Below, piece after piece: positions 8,537-14,690 of a stretch of DNA of 27,890 nucleotides (positions are counted from its first letter, which is position 1; each line of letters opens with the position of its first letter). Source of the stretch: UBA1359 sp029570385 (lineage in GTDB: Bacteria; Patescibacteriota; Patescibacteriia; Patescibacteriales; Patescibacteriaceae). The stretch covers positions 1 to 27,890 of the forward strand of contig DAOPVX010000009.1 in NCBI GenBank assembly GCA_035351315.1, written 5' to 3'. The position numbers and the translations under genes are program-made. Under the pieces are notes generated by a model, which saw nothing but the letters and a program-made list of their open reading frames with translations, did no database searches and had not been told where the DNA came from.

Positions 8537-8773
8537 ATGGCTAAAATCATTCGCTACAGCCGTATAACTCTTGCCTATATCTGCCTATTGCTGGGGGTGG
8601 CTGGTTTGGTTTTGCCAATCTTACCCGGGTGGATTTTTATGCTAGTTGGCTTAGAATTGCTGATTCGTTATCAGCCAACCAATAACTGGGCGCCAAGAAT
8701 TAAAAATCGTTACCAAGGCTGGGCGAATAAATGGCAACAATGGCGGTCACCAACTAATTATAACAATAATTAA
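8537..8773 (+). CDS. PGPGW-type small transmembrane protein
   Basis: A 78-residue protein with two close hydrophobic segments (about residues 10-26 and 29-45) around the signature GLVLPILPGWIFMLVGLELL. This is the hallmark of the putative transmembrane PGPGW family (LP-x-LPGW). The C-terminus is basic and Trp-rich (NRYQGWANKWQQWR). The function of the family is unknown. It has its own strong promoter and ends 19 bp before the convergent end of thrS. There is no Shine-Dalgarno sequence. Confidence 0.85.
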   Translation: MAKIIRYSRITLAYICLLLGVAGLVLPILPGWIFMLVGLELLIRYQPTNNWAPRIKNRYQGWANKWQQWRSPTNYNNN

Positions 8774-8792
8774 CTAATTCACCAAGAACAAA

Positions 8793-10595
8793 TTATTGCT
8801 GCTGTTTAATTTTCTCTTGCAGCAATTGTAAAAAGCCATCCTGATCAATATTTAGCAATTCTGTCTGACCTCGTTGGCGAACCGCTAACTGACCCGAGGC
8901 AATTTCTTTATCGCCAACAACCAAGACATAAGGAATTTTTTCCGTAGCGGCCTTGCGAATTTTATTACCCACTGTTTCATCGCTCTCATCAACCTCTACT
9001 CGGATATCGTTATATCGCAACTTATCAGCTAATTGTTGACAATAATCATGGTGCTGATCATTAACAGTCAAAATCTTAACTTGAACTGGCGATAACCACA
9101 ACGGGAAAACGCCGGCATAATTTTCAATTAATAAAGCAATAAACCGTTCAAAGGAACCAAACAGCGCTCGATGTAAGACATAAGGCTGTTCGGCTTGACC
9201 TTGAGAGTTAGTATAATTCATGGTAAAGCGCTCGGGCAGATTAAAATCAAACTGCAAAGTGGAACATTGCCATTCGCGACCCAAAGCATCTTTAAGTTTG
9301 AAGTCCAATTTTGGCCCATAAAAAGCCGCCTCCCCTTTTTCTTCTTTAAAATTAAGCTTCTTCTCAATGGCGACTTTCTTTAAAACCTGTTCGGTAAATT
9401 CCCAACCCTCATCAGAGCCAGCATATTTGGATTTGTTTTCTGGATCGCGTAATGATAAGTAAACACTGATTAAATCGGTGTCAAAACCGAATGATTTAAA
9501 AATAAATAGAATAAAGTCAACTACCCGCTTCAGCTCATTTTCCACTTGATCGGCCCGACAGATAATATGGGCATCATCTTGGGTAAAACCGCGCACTCGA
9601 GTCAAGCCGGATAATTCCCCCTTTTTTTCATAACGATAAACCGTGCCGCATTCCGCATAACGCAGCGGCAATTCACGGTAAGACCGTGGTTTATTCTGAT
9701 AAATTTCAATATGAAATGGGCAATTCATCGGCTTAAGCAAGTATTCTTCTGACTCTTTGACTTTAACCCCCCGTTGGCGTTCCTCTAGAGTTTGGCCGGC
9801 CTCCAATGGTGGATACATGCTGGCATTATAAAATCCCCAATGACCAGAAGTTTCCCATAAGGTCTTATTGCCGATATGCGGGCTGCGTACTAGACTGTAA
9901 CCGTTGCGGAGATGCTGGTTTGACCAAAAATCCTCAATTACTTTCCAGAGAATTGCTCCTTTGGGATGCCATAACGGCAAGCCTAAGCCAACTTGTTCAT
10001 CAATATGAAAAAGATCCAGCTCACGCCCAAGCTTGCGATGATCACGCTGTTCAGCTTCGGCCAATAATTGCAAATAATTATCCAGCTCAACCTGATTATT
10101 AAAAGCTAAAGCATAAACTCTAGTCAACATCTTATTTTTTTCACTGCCGCGCCAATAAGCGCCGGCCAAATGATGCACCAAAAAACCAGCTTGACGCAAA
10201 TCAGCTGTGGAGGCAACATGCGGTCCGCGACATAAATCAGCAAATTGACCGACGGTATAATAACTAACCTCGGTTTCGCCCTGGGCCTGTAGGTCAGCAA
10301 TAATTTCCGCTTTATAAGTCTGACCAGCGGCTTGCTCGGCCGCTAAAGCGTCAACGGCTGACTTAATTTCTTGATTAAATGGCAAATCAGCAGCAATTAA
10401 TTCTAACATCTTTTGATTTAACAGCGGCAACTGATCTTCGCTTAATTTATCAGGACCAAAATCAAAATCATAATAAAAACCATTATCAATAGCTGGACCA
10501 ATAGCCGGCCGGACATTAGGATAGAGCTCGGTAACGGCAGCGGCCAAAATATGAGCCAAAGAATGGCGGATAACTTCTAAAGGATAATCAGGCAT
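8793..10595 (-). CDS. thrS: Threonyl-tRNA synthetase without TGS domain
   Basis: Class II synthetase charging tRNA-Thr. The editing domain starts at once: HSLAH at residues 11-15 and CRGPH at 122-126 provide the HxxxH and CxxxH metal/editing motifs. The catalytic core follows, with KPMNCPFH (zinc Cys), motif 2 (RYAECGTVYRYEKKGEL) and motif 3 (HRALFGSFERFIALL), then a C-terminal anticodon-binding domain. The usual N-terminal TGS domain of about 60 residues is missing (600 residues versus about 640). The open frame extends 28 codons further to 10679, but that ATG is inside the T-box bulge and the extension crosses a terminator hairpin. The ATG at 10595 is therefore the start. There is no Shine-Dalgarno sequence. 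Regulation is by the T-box leader. Confidence 0.97.
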   Translation of the reverse strand: MPDYPLEVIRHSLAHILAAAVTELYPNVRPAIGPAIDNGFYYDFDFGPDKLSEDQLPLLNQKMLELIAADLPFNQEIKSAVDALAAEQAAGQTYKAEIIADLQAQGETEVSYYTVGQFADLCRGPHVASTADLRQAGFLVHHLAGAYWRGSEKNKMLTRVYALAFNNQVELDNYLQLLAEAEQRDHRKLGRELDLFHIDEQVGLGLPLWHPKGAILWKVIEDFWSNQHLRNGYSLVRSPHIGNKTLWETSGHWGFYNASMYPPLEAGQTLEERQRGVKVKESEEYLLKPMNCPFHIEIYQNKPRSYRELPLRYAECGTVYRYEKKGELSGLTRVRGFTQDDAHIICRADQVENELKRVVDFILFIFKSFGFDTDLISVYLSLRDPENKSKYAGSDEGWEFTEQVLKKVAIEKKLNFKEEKGEAAFYGPKLDFKLKDALGREWQCSTLQFDFNLPERFTMNYTNSQGQAEQPYVLHRALFGSFERFIALLIENYAGVFPLWLSPVQVKILTVNDQHHDYCQQLADKLRYNDIRVEVDESDETVGNKIRKAATEKIPYVLVVGDKEIASGQLAVRQRGQTELLNIDQDGFLQLLQEKIKQQQ

Positions 10596-10605
10596 ATTAG
10601 TTAAT

Positions 10606-10656
10606 AAAAAAATCTCATTCCAACAATAAACAAAAGAGTTTATCGCTAGAACGAGA
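10606..10656 (-). terminator. Rho-independent terminator of the thrS T-box
   Basis: Minus strand: the arm at 10656-10638 pairs over 19 positions with the arm at 10631-10613 (four G-U pairs, no mismatch). The loop is TCTTTT and seven T residues follow (10612-10606). The 5' arm contains the CTCGTTCTAG strand needed by the antiterminator, so terminator and antiterminator cannot form together. It ends 10 nt before the thrS start codon. Confidence 0.9.
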
Positions 10657-10781
10657 CTTTTTAGGACTCGCGGTTCCATCTAGCTTCCCGTTGGCGGGCG
10701 CTTAATTAAAGATGGCGACTTAGGGCCGAAGGCCGATATTCTCCCGCGGTTGGTTGGCGCGGCAATCATCGCCAGATAGAT
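10606..10781 (-). promoter_or_regulatory. T-box riboswitch leader of thrS
   Basis: The minus-strand leader contains the T-box core TGGAACCGCG (10678-10669). CTAGA before the bulge pairs with TCTAG (10650-10646), and GCGAG after it pairs with CTCGT (10655-10651). This leaves the 7-nt bulge TGGAACC, which in T-boxes binds the NCCA end of uncharged tRNA. The same 3' strand belongs to the overlapping terminator, giving mutually exclusive folds. Upstream elements are TGGCGA (10774-10769) pairing with TCGCCA (10718-10713), a CCGCG/CGCGG hairpin whose 9-nt loop CCAACCAAC holds two ACC (Thr) triplets, a GGCC/GGCC hairpin, and a CCCG-CCAA-CGGG hairpin just before the core, in the stem III position. 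The variable bulge base is A, predicting tRNA-Thr with U at position 73. The 5' part is shorter than a canonical stem I, and the specifier is not certain. Confidence 0.88.
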
Positions 10782-10787
10782 ACTTCT

Positions 10788-10816
10788 ATAGTATAAACTT
10801 TAACCAAAAAGGTCAA
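10788..10816 (-). promoter_or_regulatory. thrS promoter
   Basis: Minus strand: TTGACC (10816-10811), a 17-nt spacer and TACTAT (10793-10788). The predicted start near 10781 gives a leader of about 185 nt that carries the T-box. It is back to back with the promoter of the structured RNA; the two -35 boxes are only 13 bp apart. Confidence 0.8.
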
Positions 10817-10829
10817 GCACTCCAAACCC

Positions 10830-10857
10830 TTGACATTATTAAAAAAAATGCTAATCT
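10830..10857 (+). promoter_or_regulatory. Promoter of the structured RNA
   Basis: TTGACA (10830-10835), a 16-nt spacer and TAATCT (10852-10857), with TGC immediately before the -10 as an extended element. The start site is expected near 10864. Read on the plus strand it faces away from the thrS promoter. Confidence 0.7.
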
Positions 10858-10863
10858 ATAAAA

Positions 10864-11046
10864 ACAAGGTCTATTAATTATAGGCCTGGGGGATAAGCCG
10901 AAGGCAAACGAATGTCTCTAAGTTGAGACAAATTCGGACTCTGTATTTATGAGTCGCTTCTTATCCCCCAACAATTTTGTTCCTTCGAACTACCCCCCTA
11001 CCCCTCCTAAAGTGGTCCTAAGCCGATCCTAGTGATCGGCTTTTTT
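10864..11046 (+). ncRNA. Candidate structured small RNA (about 180 nt), class not recognised
   Basis: A promoter in front and an intrinsic terminator behind define a transcript without a convincing ORF. Structure read by eye: a 5' hairpin AGGTCTAT/ATAGGCCT (10867-10887), then a long-range 10-bp helix GGGGGATAAG (10888-10897) with CTTATCCCCC (10960-10969). That helix encloses two hairpins: CGAATGTCTC/GAGAC..ATTCG (10909-10936) and GACTC/GAGTC (10937-10955). After it come AACAA/TTGTT and GTTC/GAAC mini-hairpins and a C-rich single strand (10991-11008, TACCCCCCTACCCCTCC), then the terminator. The C-rich part resembles an anti-Shine-Dalgarno sequence. It carries no SRP RNA, tmRNA, RNase P or tRNA signature that I can recognise. 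It could alternatively be a cis-acting leader attenuating the downstream thioredoxin operon. Confidence 0.65.
11020..11046 (+). terminator. Intrinsic terminator of the structured RNA
   Basis: AAGCCGATC (11020-11028), a CTAGT loop and GATCGGCTT (11034-11042) form a perfect 9-bp stem followed by a T-rich run. The 3' arm could also pair with AAGCCGA at 10895-10901, near the 5' end of the same RNA, a possible alternative fold. Confidence 0.9.
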
Positions 11047-11124
11047 ATTTTTAAACATAGTAATGTTTAGCTTTAAATTACTGGTTAAACTAGTCTAATA
11101 TAAACAACAAGAACAAATGATTAT

Positions 11125-11153
11125 TTTATTATCTCTAAGTTTTGTGGTAAAAT
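11125..11153 (+). promoter_or_regulatory. Candidate extended -10 promoter of the thioredoxin operon
   Basis: TAAAAT (11148-11153) is preceded by TGG (extended -10), with a poor -35 (TTTATT, 11125-11130) at 17-nt spacing. The same string TGTGGTAAAAT occurs on the minus strand before the zinc-ribbon gene at 23382, which supports its being a real promoter type in this genome. Confidence 0.45.
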
Positions 11154-11178
11154 AAAAATAATCAATAATTATAAACTT

Positions 11179-11583
11179 ATGTCTTCACGATTAATTATCG
11201 CTAGTTTATTATTTATAGCGGCCCTAGGGCTGACTAGCTATGTCCTAATCAATCATAACCGCCAACCAATAAGCACTCCAGCAACGGCAACGATAACCGC
11301 CAGCCAACAACAACCGGCTGAATTAATATTCTATTACGGCGATACTTGCCCACATTGCCATATTGTTGATACTTATATTAAAGATAACGGCATTAGTCAA
11401 AAACTGAAAATAACCCAGAAAGAAGTCTATAATAATCAAGAAAATGCCAATGAACTAAGAGATAAAGCGCAACAATGCGGCATACCCATCAATGCCTTAG
11501 GTGTTCCTTTATTGTGGAATGGCGAAGACTGTTTGATTGGTGATCAATCAATTATTGATTTTTTAAATGAACAAATCCAATAA
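11179..11583 (+). CDS. Membrane-anchored thioredoxin-like protein (CPHC)
   Basis: A 134-residue protein with an N-terminal hydrophobic anchor (about residues 5-24), a low-complexity Thr/Ala/Gln linker and a thioredoxin/glutaredoxin-like domain from about residue 47. The redox motif is CPHC at 57-60 in FYYGDTCPHCHIVD, and the cis-proline segment is GVPLLW. Two more cysteines (AQQCGIP, EDCLIG) lie in the fold. It is likely a thiol-disulfide oxidoreductase acting outside the membrane (topology inferred from the N-terminal anchor). It is the first gene of a three-gene operon with 6-nt gaps. The ATG start has no Shine-Dalgarno sequence. Confidence 0.88.
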   Translation: MSSRLIIASLLFIAALGLTSYVLINHNRQPISTPATATITASQQQPAELIFYYGDTCPHCHIVDTYIKDNGISQKLKITQKEVYNNQENANELRDKAQQCGIPINALGVPLLWNGEDCLIGDQSIIDFLNEQIQ

Positions 11584-11589
11584 TCGCTT

Positions 11590-12096
11590 ATGAATAAGAA
11601 AATCGGACTATTATCGCTTAGCGCGCTACTAACAGCTTTAATAGCCAAGCCAGCCGCCGCCGTCTGTCCGGTCTGTACGATTGCCGTGGCTTCTGGTGTT
11701 GGCTTTTCTCGTTATCTCGGCATTGATGACACTATTACCGGGCTATGGATTGGCGGCTTAACTGTTTCGATCATCGCCTGGACTATAGATTGGCTCAAAA
11801 GAAAAAATATTCATTTCTGGGGCCGTAATTGGTTAGTAATTATTGCCTACGCCGCCATAGTTATCGGTCCGCTATATTTTTATGGAATGTTTAATAACGA
11901 CAACTGTATTTGTGGTGTCAATAAACTATTACTGGGATTAATTAACGGCGCAACCGGCTTTTGGGCCGGCGCTGAATGGTATACATATCTAAAAGTCAGA
12001 CATAATAATCGAGCCTATTTCCCTTTTCAAAAAGTCGTAATGCCCATTGCTCCGCTGATTATTTTGAGCTTAGTTTTTTACTGGCTACTTAAATAA
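11590..12096 (+). CDS. Polytopic membrane protein with CPVC and CxC cysteines
   Basis: A 168-residue protein. An N-terminal signal-like segment ends in KPAAAVCPVC, so cleavage after AAA would leave the CPVC pair (Cys26, Cys29) at the mature N-terminus. Four further hydrophobic helices follow (about residues 47-66, 80-99, 110-127 and 148-166). A second Cys pair, CIC (106 and 108), lies in the loop after the second of these. With its position 6 nt after a thioredoxin-like gene, this suggests a membrane electron-transfer partner, analogous to but not recognisably homologous with DsbB, DsbD or VKOR (inference). It might instead bind a metal. Confidence 0.8.
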   Translation: MNKKIGLLSLSALLTALIAKPAAAVCPVCTIAVASGVGFSRYLGIDDTITGLWIGGLTVSIIAWTIDWLKRKNIHFWGRNWLVIIAYAAIVIGPLYFYGMFNNDNCICGVNKLLLGLINGATGFWAGAEWYTYLKVRHNNRAYFPFQKVVMPIAPLIILSLVFYWLLK

Positions 12097-12102
12097 AAAT
12101 AT

Positions 12103-12636
12103 ATGAAGAATAATAAGATTGCTAATCTTAATGAATTTATTGCCAAAATAGACGCCATGAAAAAGCAGGACAAGATGGACTTATCGTCTGATCAAGACTT
12201 GACCATCGCCATTATGAATTTGGTGGGCATTGAGGAACATTTTTTCTTTTCCGGCGCTAAAACTGGCAAAACCGCATACTATGACTTAATCAACGAAGTG
12301 CGGGAAATGCGCAAAGAATTATTGAAGAAAATAATCAAGGAATATGAGGGCGAAGTCTGGTGTATTTCCAAACACTTATTAGCTGCCAGTTATCGTTTGA
12401 TGGAGGTTGGCACTAAACAATTATCGGCCGGCAAAAAAGAAGAAGCTTATAGTTTTTTTAATAAAGCCTATGAATTGTATTCTCTCTTTTGGGGCTTAAA
12501 CATGAAACTAATCGCCACTGACCATATTAAAAAAATTGATGATCAGGCGATTAATAAACAAGACCAATCTAAGCAAAGCTTAATTAGTAAGCTGGGCGCC
12601 ATAGTCAAAAAAGCGATTGACTGCTGTATTGAATAA
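12103..12636 (+). CDS. Helical cytoplasmic protein of unknown function, third gene of thioredoxin operon
   Basis: A 177-residue, almost entirely helical and Lys-rich protein without signal peptide or membrane segment. The pattern ISKHLLAASYRLMEVGTKQL, then GKKEEAYSFFNKAYELYSLFWG, resembles a TPR-like or four-helix bundle arrangement. It ends in a Cys pair (DCCIE). It lies 6 nt after the CPVC membrane protein and is surely in the same operon; its end abuts convergent gpmA (no gap). I do not recognise the family. A cytoplasmic partner of the redox membrane protein is one possibility. Confidence 0.75.
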   Translation: MKNNKIANLNEFIAKIDAMKKQDKMDLSSDQDLTIAIMNLVGIEEHFFFSGAKTGKTAYYDLINEVREMRKELLKKIIKEYEGEVWCISKHLLAASYRLMEVGTKQLSAGKKEEAYSFFNKAYELYSLFWGLNMKLIATDHIKKIDDQAINKQDQSKQSLISKLGAIVKKAIDCCIE

Positions 12637-13311
12637 TTATAAGTAATAGTGTTTAATCGGCTGAAACTGCTCATCGAGCTCATAAACTAACGGCTGGCCA
12701 GTCGGTATTTCTAATTCCACTATTTCGCTTGGGCTAATCTGATCTAAATATTTGATCAGAGCTCTAAGGCTATTGCCGCTAGCGACGATGATAATCCGCT
12801 GATTATTTTTTAGCAACGGCACAATAACTTCCTGCCAGAAAGGCACAACTCGAACAACGACATCAGCCAAGCTCTCGGCGCTGGGCACAACGATTCCTTT
12901 GTACTGCGGATCGTTTTTTTGATTATACTGGTTATCGTCACTAATGGCCGGCGGCCGCACATCATAGCTGCGCCGCCAGAGCTTAACCTGTTCAGCGCCA
13001 AATTGTTCAGCCATCTGCTCCTTGTTGAGTCCTTGCAAGTTGCCATAGTGACGTTCATTAAGCCGCCAGTCGGCTCGCCAAATAATATCTTGGCCCATTG
13101 CCTGCAATACCAATTCCATAGTCAGCTTAGTCCGCTTTAAACAGGAAGTAAAGCCGAGATCAAAAGAAAATCCAGCCGCTTTTAATTTTTGGCCGGCAGT
13201 TTTAGCTTGCTCTCGACCTAAATCGCTCAAATCAACATCGGTCCAGCCGGTAAATAATTTTTGTTGATTCCAAACGCTTTCACCGTGACGCAATAAAACA
13301 ATTTGAAGCAT
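12637..13311 (-). CDS. gpmA: 2,3-bisphosphoglycerate-dependent phosphoglycerate mutase, second active-site His replaced by Ser
   Basis: Glycolytic enzyme interconverting 3- and 2-phosphoglycerate, from the histidine phosphatase superfamily. The phospho-accepting motif LLRHGES is at residues 7-12 (His9), Arg60 is in CLKRTKLT, and the acid Glu86 is in NERHYGNLQG. Family signatures WNQQKLFTGWTDVDLS and RRSYDVRPP are clear. At the second catalytic histidine the family has AHGNSLRAL; here the codons (GCT AGC GGC AAT) read ASGNSLRAL, with Ser178. All other hallmarks are intact. The length of 224 residues is slightly shorter than the usual 228-250. The ATG start follows the membrane-protein gene by 31 nt, possibly in one operon. 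Confidence 0.93.
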   Translation of the reverse strand: MLQIVLLRHGESVWNQQKLFTGWTDVDLSDLGREQAKTAGQKLKAAGFSFDLGFTSCLKRTKLTMELVLQAMGQDIIWRADWRLNERHYGNLQGLNKEQMAEQFGAEQVKLWRRSYDVRPPAISDDNQYNQKNDPQYKGIVVPSAESLADVVVRVVPFWQEVIVPLLKNNQRIIIVASGNSLRALIKYLDQISPSEIVELEIPTGQPLVYELDEQFQPIKHYYL

Positions 13312-13342
13312 AATCTTAAATTACTAATAAAAACTATACTAA

Positions 13343-14596
13343 TTATAAGCCAAGATAATGCCAGAGACAATAAGCAGTTAAAAAACCGCCTATAACAAGA
13401 TATTTACGCTCTTTTATCAACAAAGTAAAAGGAATAATCAGAGTCGGATACCAAGGGGTTAGCCACTTGGTGTGTATAAAAAATAGCGCCAATAAAGACC
13501 AGACAATAAACTTAAGCGGCTGATACTTTTTAAATAAACAGCAATATAGCGTCGCCAGATAAGCTCCGATCAATAAAATTAACCGCGATACGTCAGCTAT
13601 GCCAGCTGGCAGCTGGTTAGTGGCCATAACTAGCGGTGAACAAGCATAAAAACAGTGCTGATCAGTAAAGGCAAGATTTTTGTGCCAAAAATCTAATGGC
13701 GTCAGGCCAATGATAGCAAAAAACAATAGCCAGGTTGCCGCCAATAAAATGCCGCCTAGCCAAAAACGCCGCCAATTAAAAATTTGGTTTTTAAACCAGC
13801 TCAGCGGCCACAAAATAATAGCTATTATTTTAATAAAACCCAAAGACAATAACCCCAGTTGGTGACAATGGCTTTTGGACTGACTAGATAATAACCATAA
13901 CAAAATCAGAACAATAAAAATTTCTTGATGGCCTTCAGTGAGCCAATTAATTATTAAAGCCGGGTTCAGCCAAAAAAACCAATCCAGATAGCTGGGTAAG
14001 TTAAGCTGGCGCCGATAACGACTAAATAAATAGCCGCTAAGGCCAAAAGCCAGCAAAACTAATATTTTATAGCTAAAAATAAAAGCTAATAAATTGCCGG
14101 CTGAAACTAGAAACGGTAAAGCAATGATTAATAAGAAAAGCGGCCCGTAAGGCGATGGGTGATTTAGCCACCATAACGAACCTAGCTGGAATGATTGGCG
14201 TCCTAGATTAATTGGCTCAATATAAGGATTAAAATGGCCATAATAGACCATATCAGCATTAAGGGCATAGGCGGCTGCATCTCTGGATAATAAGGGCACA
14301 GTGACTAAGCTGATAATAAAAATAATAGCTGCTGTTAACCACAAAAAATAATTATTGTTGGCCGGCTTAATAATAATTAAAGCTAACCAAGCCAGAAGGT
14401 AACAACCAAAACAAAGAGCCAATAAACGGTAGTCGCTAAAGCTGATGTTTTCCAAGTGTTGCTGAAAATAATCTTGACGAGAAATAGATAGCCAAGCGAT
14501 AATTAGACTGGGAATAATCAATAACATGGCCGCTAAAAATAGCGGCCAGGAAAAACCGGTTATCCATTTCGGTTTTATTAATCTTGCGCTAAGCAC
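13343..14596 (-). CDS. Multi-spanning membrane protein, probable GT-C-type glycosyltransferase
   Basis: A 417-residue protein with about 11-12 hydrophobic helices and few soluble stretches. After the second or third helix comes LLSRDAAAYALNADMVYYGH, followed by NPYIEP and later NHPSPYGPLF. This acidic Asp in the first external loop with an NPY and a PYGPL motif fits polyprenol-phosphate-dependent mannosyltransferases of the GT87/DUF2029 type (family placement from motif wording). It would transfer sugars on the outer face of the membrane. The start codon is GTG; the first internal ATG would remove most of helix 1. It has no Shine-Dalgarno sequence and lies upstream of gpmA on the same strand. 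Confidence 0.75.
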   Translation of the reverse strand: MLSARLIKPKWITGFSWPLFLAAMLLIIPSLIIAWLSISRQDYFQQHLENISFSDYRLLALCFGCYLLAWLALIIIKPANNNYFLWLTAAIIFIISLVTVPLLSRDAAAYALNADMVYYGHFNPYIEPINLGRQSFQLGSLWWLNHPSPYGPLFLLIIALPFLVSAGNLLAFIFSYKILVLLAFGLSGYLFSRYRRQLNLPSYLDWFFWLNPALIINWLTEGHQEIFIVLILLWLLSSQSKSHCHQLGLLSLGFIKIIAIILWPLSWFKNQIFNWRRFWLGGILLAATWLLFFAIIGLTPLDFWHKNLAFTDQHCFYACSPLVMATNQLPAGIADVSRLILLIGAYLATLYCCLFKKYQPLKFIVWSLLALFFIHTKWLTPWYPTLIIPFTLLIKERKYLVIGGFLTAYCLWHYLGL

Positions 14597-14620
14597 AAAC
14601 TGATCTTATTCGAAGATAAA

Positions 14621-14657
14621 TTTTTAAAAACCACCGATATAAGGTGGTTTTTAAAAA
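14621..14657 (-). terminator. Intrinsic terminator downstream of the large secreted protein gene
   Basis: A perfect 15-bp inverted repeat: TTTTTAAAAACCACC (14621-14635), a 7-nt loop, then GGTGGTTTTTAAAAA (14643-14657). T runs occur on both sides, so it could act in either direction. Its main client is the minus-strand gene ending at 14691. Confidence 0.8.
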
Positions 14658-14690
14658 TAAACGACTAAACAAAATGATCAAATAACTATA

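Noticed and set aside
10596..10679. 28-codon N-terminal extension of thrS from an upstream ATG
   Set aside because: The ATG is part of the T-box bulge and the extension crosses a terminator hairpin with T7; the protein family starts at the downstream Met.
10864..11046. Identity as SRP RNA, tmRNA, RNase P RNA or a glycine riboswitch (GCCGAAGG string)
   Set aside because: The diagnostic conserved strings and folds of these classes are absent; only a short resemblance to the glycine motif exists.
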